64,000 nt of DNA from Candidatus Pristimantibacillus lignocellulolyticus (GCA_023639215.1 CP097899.1:4522001-4586000), one strand, 5' to 3'; positions 37,009 through 45,166 are shown, counted from the stretch's first letter. Numbers and translations are program-made. The notes: generated by a model from the letters alone, not told the origin.

Positions 37009-37899
37009 ATGGAATTAAGACAATTAAGTTACGTTATACAAATCGCGAAGGACAAGAACTTTTCTCGGGCAGCGGAGAAGCTTCATATTGCACAGCCTTC
37101 TCTTAGTCAGCAACTTTCTAAGCTTGAGCAAGAGCTGAATGTGATGTTATTTCGAAGAACGACTAATTCTGTGGAACCAACTGAGGCTGGTCAAGTATTT
37201 GTAGATAAAGCGCAAGATATACTTGATGCGGTTGAGCAACTTCGTCAAGAGATGGATGATATGGCGCAAATGCGTAAAGGTAAACTTGTAGTTGGGACAT
37301 TACCTATTACTGGAGCACATATTCTACCACTTGTACTTCCTCGTTTTGGCGAACAATATCCACAAATTGAAGTCGTGCTTGTCGAGGAGACGACCGCAAA
37401 GCTTGAGCAATTAACGGCTAGCGGTGGGACGGATCTAAGTTTACTTACTTTACCGCTTATTGACGCTACCTTATCGTGTGAACCTTATATGGAAGAAGAA
37501 ATCTGTGTCGCAGTTCCGAAAAACCATAGACTTGCGGGTCGCACAGATCCAATAGATATACTTGAGTTGAGAGATGAACCCTTTATTGCTCTGAAACGTG
37601 GTCAAGGGTTTCGTCAAATTACATTAGAACTCTGTGAAACCGCAGGCTTTACGCCAAGAGTTGTATTTGAGAGTACTAATATTGATACTGTGCAATCACT
37701 TGTTGCTGGTGAGATGGGTATCGCATTCGTTCCAAATATGTTGACTCGCAATTCACTGTCTGATTATACACCGATATATCTTAAGCTGAAATCACATCCA
37801 ACTCGGACTCTTGTGATCGCTAGTCGTAAAGGAAGATATTTATCTAAGGCAGCTCAAGCTTTTATTGCTACTTTAAGAGAAACAATTAATGAGCATTAA
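37009..37899 (+). CDS. LysR-family transcriptional regulator
   Basis: This 296-residue regulator has an N-terminal winged helix-turn-helix (MELRQLSYVIQIAKDKNFSR and AAEKLHIAQPSLSQQLSKLE) and a C-terminal effector domain of periplasmic-binding type from about residue 90 (GKLVVGTLPITGAHILPLVL). It resembles CynR/CbbR-type members. It is divergent from leuCD, the classic position for a LysR target, though a repeat array separates them. The effector is unknown. The gene just downstream (VOC protein) is 35 bp away and may be co-transcribed. Confidence 0.9.
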   Translation: MELRQLSYVIQIAKDKNFSRAAEKLHIAQPSLSQQLSKLEQELNVMLFRRTTNSVEPTEAGQVFVDKAQDILDAVEQLRQEMDDMAQMRKGKLVVGTLPITGAHILPLVLPRFGEQYPQIEVVLVEETTAKLEQLTASGGTDLSLLTLPLIDATLSCEPYMEEEICVAVPKNHRLAGRTDPIDILELRDEPFIALKRGQGFRQITLELCETAGFTPRVVFESTNIDTVQSLVAGEMGIAFVPNMLTRNSLSDYTPIYLKLKSHPTRTLVIASRKGRYLSKAAQAFIATLRETINEH

Positions 37900-37934
37900 C
37901 TGCCTATTTCTAAATTTTATAAGGAGAGATTTCA

Positions 37935-38318
37935 ATAAAAAATTTTCTATTACAATCACACTGTATATTTCCAACACCTGAAATAATAAAAACTGCGGAT
38001 TTTTATGAACAGAAAATGGGATTCAAAGCTGTTCAATTTCTCGAAGCAACAGAACCTCATATTTGTTTGTATCGAGATACAACAGAAATTATATTAACTA
38101 GAACAAACGGACAAAAAGTAATACCTAATAGAGAATTATATGGCTATGGATATGATGCATACTTTATTACAAAGAATCAGGAAGAACTTCAAGAAGAGTT
38201 TATTAACTCTAATGTGAAATTAATCCGTAGATTAGATCATACTGATTACAACAATAAAGAATTTGTAGTTGAAGACATAGATGGAAGATGGATTGCATTT
38301 GGTATTAAACTAGGTTAA
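37935..38318 (+). CDS. VOC (glyoxalase/bleomycin-resistance fold) protein, probable AUA start
   Basis: The frame encodes KNFLLQSHCIFPTPEIIKTA, then DFYEQKMGFKAVQFLEATEP, a full VOC N-terminal half; total about 127 residues, normal for a single VOC domain. The first ATG (38016) lies inside the domain after 27 conserved-looking codons. AAGGAG at 37921-37926 sits 8 bp before ATA at 37935, and a TAA stop at 37920-37922 precludes an earlier start. So ATA (family members would begin MKNF) is the likely start; a sequencing error or a recent start mutation is the alternative. VOC proteins bind metals and act on or sequester small molecules; the substrate is unknown. Confidence 0.7.
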   Translation: MKNFLLQSHCIFPTPEIIKTADFYEQKMGFKAVQFLEATEPHICLYRDTTEIILTRTNGQKVIPNRELYGYGYDAYFITKNQEELQEEFINSNVKLIRRLDHTDYNNKEFVVEDIDGRWIAFGIKLG

Positions 38319-38375
38319 TTGTACTTAATCAAACCTAAAATAATAATGATAATTAAAGTTAACTGAATCTAAATT

Positions 38376-38419
38376 AAAAACAGGGTTGCCCCACTACATG
38401 TAGGAGCAACCCTGTTTTT
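38376..38419. terminator. Bidirectional terminator between VOC gene and mtnU
   Basis: AAAAACAGGGTTGC and GCAACCCTGTTTTT form a 14-bp stem, with CTACATGTAG in the loop. T-runs are present for both strands. It serves the convergent VOC and mtnU genes. Confidence 0.92.
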
Positions 38420-38482
38420 ACGATATAATTGTATAATTAATATCATATGTACATGCCCTTTGATGATTATTAATTATCCTAC

Positions 38483-39277
38483 TTAGTACTGCTCAGGTCG
38501 GCGATCTTTGAACACTGGAATGGTAGAGCGAACTTTATCAACGATGCTCATATCTATTTCTCCACTCAATATCGTCTCCTCGTCTCCAGCTTCAGCAACG
38601 ATTTCTCCCCAAGGATCAATAACGATAGAATGACCGAAGAATTCACTCTCACCACTTATACCCATGCGATTGCATGCAATAACATACATTTGATTTTCTA
38701 TTGCTCTAGCCATTAACAATGTTCTCCAATGATGCAGTCGAGGATTTGGCCATTGTGCAGGCACAAACATTACTTTAGCTCCATCTAGTGCAAGACGACG
38801 GAACAATTCTGGGAAACGAATATCATAACAAATCATCATCCCTGCATCAATTCCATCTATTTGTAATTGCCCTACTTTGTCCCCTGCTTGCAAATACTTC
38901 TCTTCATCCATAAGACGGAACAAATGTAACTTAGAATAATCACTAATTACTTCACCATTACGATTGAACGCATAAATTGTATTATACACACCATCTTCTT
39001 TGGATTCCGCAATAGAGCCAGCAACAATGTTCACTTTATGTTCTGCTGCGAACTGTGATAACCATAATTTTGTTGATTCACCGTTACGATCGGCTAATGT
39101 TGTAATTTCGGTTAAGGCATAACCTGTATTCCACATTTCCGGAAATAGAATAACATCAGGTTTTTGATCTGCAGATACTGCCTGATATAACTTATTTTTT
39201 AATTTCACAGTATTCGCTTCTACATTACCAACCTCAACGTGCATTTGAATGATTGCGAATTTCAACGTCTGACTCAT
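38483..39277 (-). CDS. mtnU: Carbon-nitrogen hydrolase, omega-amidase type (MtnU)
   Basis: This 264-residue nitrilase-superfamily enzyme has the Glu-Lys-Cys triad in LFPEMWNTGY (about residue 46), YSKLHLFRL (about 113) and MICYDIRFPELFR (about 148). Bacillus YkrU/MtnU and omega-amidases share this form and hydrolyse the alpha-keto amide left after glutamine-dependent transamination. That fits the nearby MtnE aminotransferase gene and the mtnWXB genes. AGGAGGAG, at the end of a repeat element, precedes the ATG. MtnU is preferred to YafV by context. Confidence 0.85.
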   Translation of the reverse strand: MSQTLKFAIIQMHVEVGNVEANTVKLKNKLYQAVSADQKPDVILFPEMWNTGYALTEITTLADRNGESTKLWLSQFAAEHKVNIVAGSIAESKEDGVYNTIYAFNRNGEVISDYSKLHLFRLMDEEKYLQAGDKVGQLQIDGIDAGMMICYDIRFPELFRRLALDGAKVMFVPAQWPNPRLHHWRTLLMARAIENQMYVIACNRMGISGESEFFGHSIVIDPWGEIVAEAGDEETILSGEIDMSIVDKVRSTIPVFKDRRPEQY

Positions 39278-39284
39278 GATGACT

Positions 39285-39380
39285 CCTCCTAAAACTTTTC
39301 ATTAGCTTCTTGTATTGCTACTTAGATATGAAAAGTAGCTTCGTAAGCGTTGATCTAACTTTTCATTAGCTTCCTGATTA
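39285..39380 (-). repeat. RBS-bearing hairpin element, copy upstream of mtnU
   Basis: On the minus strand: GCTTACGAAGC, TACTTTTCAT, a middle part, ATGAAAAGTTTTAGGAGG (39285-39348). ACTTTTCAT pairs with ATGAAAAGT. Upstream, 39358-39380 holds the 3' end of a second unit (GGAAGCTAATGAAAAGTT). The last bases are the mtnU Shine-Dalgarno sequence. Beyond it, 39381-39574 shows no feature except a nearly palindromic CTTGTCATG/CATGTCAAG around 39402-39423. Confidence 0.75.
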
Positions 39381-39574
39381 GAACCATTTCCCTAATCATA
39401 CCTTGTCATGGATACATGTCAAGATGGGCAAGCTAATCTCATCACAGCATGTTACTTTTATAATTTGAGCTTACTATTACTAAGCTTGGAATATTATTCA
39501 ATTCCCATTGCTTATTGTCATTCGCTTACAATTGGAATAAGTAACACTGCATCTTAATTGAAGGAGAATAACCA

Positions 39575-40096
39575 ATGAAAATACTTTCACTCTTCTCACT
39601 TGCAATATGTTTTTGTTTTTCTTCATTGTTACCCCTAGAACATTCCTATGGTGCACCGAATCATTATGAAGTCGATGCAGAAGCCGCATTTATAGGTGAA
39701 GACAATGCAATACCGACGCAATTAATGCTCCCAGAGCAAAGTGAGCTCGCCAATCGAGTTCAAGTTTTTGACGTAAAGAAAGGGCAAGTTGTTCAAACAA
39801 CCGAAAACAATGATTATTTCCAAAAAAATGTTCATCAATGGCTATCTGGCATTACTGGCTTTGCTCCTGAAGTATCTCCAGACTTAAAAGCAAAATATAT
39901 TGTACGTGTACCTGTTAAACCAGCTGCAACTCTGAAAGTCGGAACAACGAAACTAAATGTCATCGAAGTATTTCTCTTCTATTATGAGGACAAAGAACCA
40001 ATGTTGCTCATATTTGATGAAGCAAAGAAGCCTTATATTTTCAACATTCATAATGATGTAAAACCATTCATTCAATATTTATCTATTCCCGATTAA
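39575..40096 (+). CDS. Secreted protein of unknown function
   Basis: This 173-residue protein has a signal peptide (KILSLFSLAICFCFSSLLPL, with cleavage near SYGAPNH). The mature part looks globular and alpha/beta, with no cysteine and no motif that I recognise (KAKYIVRVPVKPAATLKVGT, FLFYYEDKEPMLLIFDEAKK). GAAGGAGA precedes the ATG. It stands between mtnU (divergent) and mtnE (same strand, about 110 bp downstream), with no terminator visible after it. Confidence 0.75.
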   Translation: MKILSLFSLAICFCFSSLLPLEHSYGAPNHYEVDAEAAFIGEDNAIPTQLMLPEQSELANRVQVFDVKKGQVVQTTENNDYFQKNVHQWLSGITGFAPEVSPDLKAKYIVRVPVKPAATLKVGTTKLNVIEVFLFYYEDKEPMLLIFDEAKKPYIFNIHNDVKPFIQYLSIPD

Positions 40097-40205
40097 CAGG
40101 CTTGGATTTTTTCCTCATCCACTTCATTTCTCTCGCCATTCATGCTACATTAGTTCTATTGTAAAAATTGAAAAGTAATTTCGAATCATGGATGGTGGAG
40201 AGTTA

Positions 40206-41393
40206 ATGACGACAAAGCAAAAAATAATAATCGAACCTGCAACTAGAATGACCGGTCTACCCACTCAATTTTTTTCTACTCTTGTTGCAAAAGCAAACAA
40301 ACAAATTGCATTAGGTAAAGATGTAATTAATTTAGGTCAAGGTAATCCCGATCAGCCGACACCTCCACATATTGTGAGTTCTCTACAACAAGCTGCTGCA
40401 AATCCGCAGTATCATAAATATCCTCCATTTAGTGGTTATAGTTTCTTGAAGGAAGCTGTTGTGACTCGCTATAAGGAAGATTATGACGTTGATCTTGATC
40501 CACAAACAGAAGTTGCAATATTATTTGGTGGTAAAACTGGACTAGTAGAAATTAGTCAGTGTTTCCTTAATCCAGACGATGTTTGTCTAGTTCCTGACCC
40601 TGGCTATCCAGATTATTGGTCTGGTGTTGCTCTAGCAGGTGCTAGTATGCATTTCATGCCACTTATTGAACGTAACGAATACTTACCTGACTTAGCAGCG
40701 ATCGATCCTGCCATTGCAGATAAAGCTAAGCTGATGTTTTTAAATTATCCTAATAATCCTACCGGAGCGACTGCTGATAGTGCCTTCTATGATGAAGCTA
40801 TCGCATTTGCTCGCAAACATAATATTATCGTAACAAGTGACTTTGCCTACGGAACGATTGGCTTCGACGGCAAAAAGCCAACTAGCTTCTTACAATCTGC
40901 AGGAGCAAAAGATGTCGGCATTGAGTTTTACACTTTATCGAAAAGTTACAATATGGCTGGCTGGCGTGTTGGTTTTGCTCTAGGTAATGCACAAATTATT
41001 GAGCAAATAAATTTGATTCAAGATCATTATTATTGCTCTCTATTCGGTGGTATCCAAGAAGCAGCTGCAGTTGCTTTAACCAGTTCACAAGAGTGCGTAG
41101 AACAATTAACAGCTACTTATGAAAGTCGTCGTGATGCACTCTTCACTGCGCTTGACGAAATAGGTTGGAAAGCTGCGAAGCCTACTGGTTCATTCTTCTG
41201 TTGGTTACCAGTACCAGAAGGATACTCTTCTGCATCATTTGCTGATCTTCTATTAGAAAAAGCAGCAGTAGTTGTAGCTCCTGGACATGGATTCGGAACT
41301 TCAGGAGAAGGTTATGTTCGCCTTGGTCTTCTGACAAGTGAGGAGAGATTGCAGGAAGCTGTCTATCGCATCGGCAAACTCAACCTCTTTTGA
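40206..41393 (+). CDS. mtnE: PLP aminotransferase, probable MtnE of methionine salvage
   Basis: The protein has about 395 residues from MTTKQKIIIEPATRMTGLPT and is a class I aminotransferase. The PLP lysine is in TLSKSYNMAGWRVGF (about residue 236), NYPNNPTGA holds the Asn, and the C-terminal arginine is in YVRLGLL. Bacillus YkrV/MtnE converts ketomethylthiobutyrate to methionine with glutamine; the resulting keto amide is the substrate of MtnU, encoded just before on the other strand. GGAG 6 bp before 40206 argues against the ATG at 40188. The sequence alone cannot exclude another aromatic or branched substrate. Confidence 0.82.
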   Translation: MTTKQKIIIEPATRMTGLPTQFFSTLVAKANKQIALGKDVINLGQGNPDQPTPPHIVSSLQQAAANPQYHKYPPFSGYSFLKEAVVTRYKEDYDVDLDPQTEVAILFGGKTGLVEISQCFLNPDDVCLVPDPGYPDYWSGVALAGASMHFMPLIERNEYLPDLAAIDPAIADKAKLMFLNYPNNPTGATADSAFYDEAIAFARKHNIIVTSDFAYGTIGFDGKKPTSFLQSAGAKDVGIEFYTLSKSYNMAGWRVGFALGNAQIIEQINLIQDHYYCSLFGGIQEAAAVALTSSQECVEQLTATYESRRDALFTALDEIGWKAAKPTGSFFCWLPVPEGYSSASFADLLLEKAAVVVAPGHGFGTSGEGYVRLGLLTSEERLQEAVYRIGKLNLF

Positions 41394-41417
41394 TCGTGAT
41401 CGCACGTGATCACGATG

Positions 41418-41544
41418 TGAAGCTTCGTAGTATAGTCGGCATCGAATATGGCATTCATCGTTAGCTCCAGTGCTCATGTACCAATAACGTACATTCCGCG
41501 CTTCGCGTCACTAGCTTCATCCCATCTTCTCGGTGCTGACGCGC
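41418..41544. repeat. Diverged relative of the MITE-like element
   Basis: Collinear blocks match the element at 43220-43386: CATCGAATATG, CATCG, GCTC, GTAC, AATA-CGTAC and CCATCTTCTCGGT. The terminal inverted repeats are not preserved. An ATCGTGATC/GATCACGAT hairpin at 41393-41416 sits just before it, at the mtnE stop codon, without a T-run. Confidence 0.5.
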
Positions 41545-41780
41545 GATCTTCTCGAGGAAGCTTTCTTCTTGAATAGCTACCTCGACATGACTTCTTGGAT
41601 TTCCTTCGATGATCTGGGCTGTCGCTCACTTTGTGATCGAAACGCTGCTTACTTCTTGAATGGCTACCTCGACATGACTTCTTGGATTTCCTCGATGGTC
41701 TGGGGCTGTCGTTCACTTCGTGATCGAAGCGCTGCTTGTTCTTGCTTCTTGATTGGATATCTTCGATGGCCTGGGTAGTG
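41545..41780. repeat. 87-bp tandem repeat, about 2.3 units
   Basis: TTCTTGAATAGCTACCTCGA at 41566 recurs at 41653 as TTCTTGAATGGCTACCTCGA, with a third start near 41740. The minus strand is open across it and would encode 29-residue basic repeats (KQRFDHEVNDSPRPSRKSKK and KQRFDHKVSDSPDHRRKSKK). I found no convincing ribosome-binding site, so I annotate the DNA repeat and not a gene. Confidence 0.7.
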
Positions 41781-41801
41781 GCCGTATTATGGCTTGTTTT
41801 C

Positions 41802-41831
41802 TTTACAGCTACATCCATTTCATGATATTCT
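41802..41831 (+). promoter_or_regulatory. proB: Candidate sigma-A promoter for the proBA T-box leader
   Basis: TTTACA (41802-41807) and TATTCT (41826-41831) are separated by 18 bp. The predicted start near 41838 is just ahead of T-box stem I. Confidence 0.5.
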
Positions 41832-41847
41832 ATTAACAATTACATAT

Positions 41848-42080
41848 TAACGTGTTGATGAGACCAGTAAGTAGAAATTGCTTAATCCAGAGAGTAAATT
41901 CCTTGGGCTGAAAGAATTTACTATTAGCATACTACTGAAACCAATCTCTGAACGGCCGATAACAATCGGACAGCGCCTTCTGTTATAAGGCTTAAGCTGG
42001 ACACTATACTTGTGTCAACTAAGGTGGTACCGCGGGAGTTAACGACTTTCGTCCTTTATTTAGGACGAAGGTCTTTTTTA
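41848..42080 (+). promoter_or_regulatory. T-box riboswitch of proBA (tRNA-Pro sensing)
   Basis: Stem I starts near 41848. It has the AGAGAG motif (41890s), a GTAAATTC/GAATTTAC distal stem, and an AGTA (5' side) with GAA (3' side) specifier loop. The specifier is read as CCA, proline, at 41941-41943. The T-box sequence AAGGTGGTACCGCGG is at 42021-42035. The terminator is GACTTTCGTCCT (42044-42055) with AGGACGAAGGTC (42062-42073), then six T. Uncharged tRNA-Pro would favour the antiterminator and turn on proB. Codon register ACC (Thr) is possible on paper but does not fit the genes. Confidence 0.93.
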
Positions 42081-42113
42081 TTGTCTTCACTACTTTAAGC
42101 TAGGATGGTATAT

Positions 42114-43214
42114 ATGGAACGAATTGTCGTGAAAATCGGTAGTAGCTCCCTAACCTCTGATGAGGGTGGACTACATAAACAAAATATTCAATTTTTTGCT
42201 GCTGAACTTGCTGAATTATATAAACAAGGTAACGATGTTATTCTTGTTACTTCAGGTGCGGTAGCTGCTGGTTTCCGTGAAATCGGATACGAGTCTCGTC
42301 CTAAAATGGTTCATCAAAAACAAGCTGCTGCTGCAGTAGGTCAAGCATTATTAATGCAAGCGTATCAAGAAGCTTTCTCACAATATGGTATCGTTGCAGC
42401 GCAAATATTACTTACTCGCTATGATTTCTCTAATCGTAAACGGATTAATAACGCTTTAATGACAATCGAAGAATTACTTGCTCAACGTATTATTCCGATC
42501 ATTAATGAGAACGATACGGTTTCTACCGCTGAAATCGTTTTGAAATTCGGTGATAATGATCATCTATCCGCGCTTGTAGCTACAATGACTAAAGCTAATA
42601 AGTTGGCGATTATTACTGATATGGATGGCTTATATACAGCTGATCCCCGTAAAGATCCTGATGCAACCAAAATCGAACGAGTTGCTGAAATATCAGATGC
42701 TATTATGGCACTAGCTGGTGGGGCTGGCAGCGCTGTCGGTACTGGTGGTATGAGATCAAAAATTGAAGCTGCTCGTATTGCAATGCGAGGTGGCGTAACA
42801 ACATTCATCGGGCGTGTACAATATACTGGAGAATTACCTTCCGCTATTTTAGGGAATGGTCGAGGTACATACTTCGATACAGAACAAACATCGTTACCTA
42901 TGAAAAAACAATGGTTAGGCTTCCACTCTACTCCAGTCGGTTCAATTACGATTGATAATGGAGCTGTAACAGCACTTATTGATAGACATAAAAGTTTATT
43001 GCCCGCAGGCGTAGTTCAAGTATCTGGAGATTTCCATCCTGGCGATGTGGTTGAAGTTATCGACACACAAGGCACCATTGTTGGGCGAGGTGTTGTCAAC
43101 TATGCAACATGGCAATTACAAGCTGCTGCAGGACTTAATTCCGATGAAGTTGAACGACGTGTTGACGTACAGCGCATAGAAGTAATTCACAGAGATGAAT
43201 GGATCACTCTTTAG
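42114..43214 (+). CDS. proB: Glutamate 5-kinase
   Basis: The protein has about 366 residues from MERIVVKIGSSSLTSDEGGL and catalyses the first step of proline synthesis. The amino-acid kinase domain shows IVVKIGSSSLT, ILVTSGAVAAGFREIGY, IINENDTVSTAE and TDMDGLYTADPRKDP, and GTGGMRSKIEAARIAMRGGV is the nucleotide region. A C-terminal PUA domain spans about 275-366 (LLPAGVVQVSGDFHPGDVVE). AGGATGG 5 bp before 42114 favours this ATG over 42105. Its transcription is under the T-box. A MITE-like element starts directly after its stop codon. Confidence 0.96.
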   Translation: MERIVVKIGSSSLTSDEGGLHKQNIQFFAAELAELYKQGNDVILVTSGAVAAGFREIGYESRPKMVHQKQAAAAVGQALLMQAYQEAFSQYGIVAAQILLTRYDFSNRKRINNALMTIEELLAQRIIPIINENDTVSTAEIVLKFGDNDHLSALVATMTKANKLAIITDMDGLYTADPRKDPDATKIERVAEISDAIMALAGGAGSAVGTGGMRSKIEAARIAMRGGVTTFIGRVQYTGELPSAILGNGRGTYFDTEQTSLPMKKQWLGFHSTPVGSITIDNGAVTALIDRHKSLLPAGVVQVSGDFHPGDVVEVIDTQGTIVGRGVVNYATWQLQAAAGLNSDEVERRVDVQRIEVIHRDEWITL

Positions 43215-43386
43215 AAGTTGTTTAAAAAGTGGAATTTTATAACGATGTAGTTCTAACGCAGCTTATTCGACATCGAATATGTCCCCCATCGAAAGCCTGT
43301 GTGTGCTCGCGTACACAATACGTACGCTGTGCTACTCGTTTTCGCTGTGAGCCATCTTCTCGATTCTGAAAGCCCGCTTTTTAAAC
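43213..43386. repeat. MITE-like element, copy 3, between proB and proA
   Basis: Ends GTTTAAAAAGTGG (43220) and CCCGCTTTTTAAAC (to 43386) are inverted repeats. The sequence is the reverse complement of copy 2 almost throughout. It begins at the proB stop codon (TAGAAGTTGTTTAAAAAG). It accounts for most of the 284-bp proB-proA gap. After it, 43400-43470 may hold another short related fragment (TGTACTCGTATCGTACACGT). Confidence 0.85.
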
Positions 43387-43498
43387 TTTTATTTTAAGTT
43401 TCGTGCATTTGTCCGCTTGTGTACTCGTATCGTACACGTTGCTGGGTTTTGTTACATTGCGTGATTATCAAGACAACAATGAAAATTTAGGAGGGTTT

Positions 43499-44758
43499 AT
43501 GATGACGAATTTCTCGGAAGTAAAAACTAAAGCGTTGCTTGCTAAGCAAGCTGCTGCTGTAATGAATAATTTATCTACTGAACAAAAAAATAACGCTTTG
43601 CTTGCGATGGCTGATGCACTAGTTAATGAAAGTGCAGCTATTATTAAAGCTAATGCGCTTGATATTGAACATGGCAGAAATAATGGTACAACTGAATCAT
43701 TGCTAGATCGATTAGCTTTGAATGAAGATCGCATAATTGGAATAGCTGATGGCTTAAAACAAGTGGTTGAACTTGAAGATCCAGTTGGTGAGCAGCTTTC
43801 TCAATTCTCTCGCCCTAACGGACTTGAAATAAAGCAAATTCGTGTTCCAATAGGTGTTATCGGTATGATTTATGAAGCTCGTCCTAATGTTACGGTTGAT
43901 GCTACTGGTCTTTGCTTGAAAACAGGGAATACTGTAGTATTACGTGGAGGCTCTGCAGCTCTACAATCTAATCGTAAAATTGTTGAAGTTATGCGTAACG
44001 CGCTAATAGCAACTGATGTCCCTGCTAATGCTATTCAATTAATTGAAGATTCAGATCGCGCATCAGTTAATGAAATGCTTAAAGCTAATGGATTACTCGA
44101 TGTTGTCATACCTCGTGGAGGAGCATCATTAATCCGCACAGTTGTGGAAAATGCTTCGGTTCCAGTTATTGAAACAGGCGCTGGCATATGCCATACATTT
44201 GTAGATGAAACTGCTCAATTAGAAATGGCTGCACAAATTGCATTAAATGCAAAAGCACAACGTCCATCTGTATGTAACTCAATGGAAACTTTACTTGTTC
44301 ACGAGAAATTCGCTCAAACGCATCTAGCACAATTACTTGCTCCATTAACAGAAGCAAATGTTGAAATTCGCGGCTGTAAAGACGCACAATTACTATTAAG
44401 CAGTATTATTGCAGCAACGGAAGAAGATTTCGCTACGGAGTATAATGACTATATACTGAACGTACGAATTGTGAAGGATGTTAATGAAGCCATTGCTCAT
44501 ATTACAAAGTATGGTACGATGCATTCTGAATGTATTGTTACAGAAGATGAGATCAATGCTGCTTTATTCCTACAAAGTATCGATGCAGCAGCTGTCTACC
44601 ACAACGCCTCCACTCGCTTCACAGATGGTTTTGAGTTTGGCTTTGGAGCTGAAATCGGTATAAGTACACAGAAGTTACATGCTCGTGGACCTATGGGATT
44701 ACCCTCATTAACTAGTACAAAATATATTATTCAAGGAAATGGACAAATTCGTCCATAA
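43499..44758 (+). CDS. proA: Gamma-glutamyl phosphate reductase
   Basis: The protein has about 419 residues from MMTNFSEVKTKALLAKQAAA, the second enzyme of proline synthesis, making glutamate semialdehyde with NADPH. Family motifs are PIGVIGMIYEARPNVTVDAT, GNTVVLRGGSAAL and LLDVVIPRGGASLIR. The catalytic cysteine is in AQRPSVCNSMETLLVHEKFA (about residue 260), and GFEFGFGAEIGISTQKLHAR lies near the end. AGGAGGG 4-5 bp ahead selects 43499; 32 further residues in the longest frame lie over repeat DNA and are not used. Confidence 0.96.
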   Translation: MMTNFSEVKTKALLAKQAAAVMNNLSTEQKNNALLAMADALVNESAAIIKANALDIEHGRNNGTTESLLDRLALNEDRIIGIADGLKQVVELEDPVGEQLSQFSRPNGLEIKQIRVPIGVIGMIYEARPNVTVDATGLCLKTGNTVVLRGGSAALQSNRKIVEVMRNALIATDVPANAIQLIEDSDRASVNEMLKANGLLDVVIPRGGASLIRTVVENASVPVIETGAGICHTFVDETAQLEMAAQIALNAKAQRPSVCNSMETLLVHEKFAQTHLAQLLAPLTEANVEIRGCKDAQLLLSSIIAATEEDFATEYNDYILNVRIVKDVNEAIAHITKYGTMHSECIVTEDEINAALFLQSIDAAAVYHNASTRFTDGFEFGFGAEIGISTQKLHARGPMGLPSLTSTKYIIQGNGQIRP

Positions 44759-44815
44759 TATAGATGAATATAGACTGTGCTTTCAAAGTATCTTTTCATT
44801 ATGAAAAGTGGCTCA

Positions 44816-44853
44816 AAACCAAAATCAACTTCATTCAAAGTTGATTTTGGTTT
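44816..44853 (+). terminator. proBA terminator
   Basis: AAACCAAAATCAACTT and AAGTTGATTTTGGTTT form a 16-bp stem with a 6-base loop; TTTC follows on the plus strand. Just before it, 44779-44812 (TGCTTTCAAAGTATC, TTTTCATTATGAAAAGTGG) resembles the 5' part of the RBS-bearing hairpin element. Confidence 0.85.
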
Positions 44854-44868
44854 CTTCACCCGATGAAT

Positions 44869-45000
44869 AAAGGACATCAGAAACCTTATTTGCTGAGTAT
44901 GCCTTTATTTTTCGATCCTTACGGACATAGACGCACTTATTGCACATCTTTGGATGCATTTTGGTTCCATTTACGTTAAATAACGGCTGTCATGTCCTTT
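44869..45000. repeat. Possible small inverted-repeat element before proC
   Basis: AAAGGACAT (44869-44877) and ATGTCCTTT (44992-45000) are perfect 9-bp terminal inverted repeats. A further GGACAT lies inside (near 44923). No frame is credible. I see only this candidate element and the promoter region in the 44854-45130 gap. Confidence 0.45.
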
Positions 45001-45138
45001 AGAGTACCATTGGATCTTGAAATTCACCCATAACGGCTTCTCTGTCCGTTCGGGTGTAGCTTTTATCTCGTCGAGATCTGATTACTGTGTTTAGCATTAG
45101 AAGTAATTTTTCATCATCAATGAAGTTAATTTGAAGCA

Positions 45139-45158
45139 TATGAAAAGTTTTAGGAGGG
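45139..45158 (+). repeat. RBS-bearing hairpin element, 3' fragment before proC
   Basis: ATGAAAAGTTTTAGGAGGG is identical to the end of the copy before mtnU and again forms the Shine-Dalgarno sequence, here of proC. The 5' half is not adjacent; a similar 5' half is about 330 bp upstream at 44779. Confidence 0.55.
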
Positions 45159-45166
45159 AAAATGTT

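Noticed and set aside
40160..40190. Fifth copy of the RBS-bearing hairpin element (GAAAAGTAATTTCGAATCAT)
   Set aside because: The match is short, in the opposite orientation, and lacks the paired stem arm.
41474..41839. Minus-strand frame of 121 codons as a gene
   Set aside because: It is made largely of an 87-bp DNA repeat and has no clear ribosome-binding site; kept as a finding only.
43403..43498. Longer N-terminus for proA
   Set aside because: AGGAGGG directly precedes ATG 43499, and the first 32 codons of the longest frame do not resemble ProA.
44854..45130. SAM-I (S-box) riboswitch before proC-mtnWXB
   Set aside because: I could not find the conserved S-box core or a terminator/antiterminator pair here; a covariance search would settle it.
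45131..45166. Longer N-terminus for proC
   Set aside because: The extra codons lie over the repeat fragment and its Shine-Dalgarno sequence; ATG 45167 has the proper spacing.
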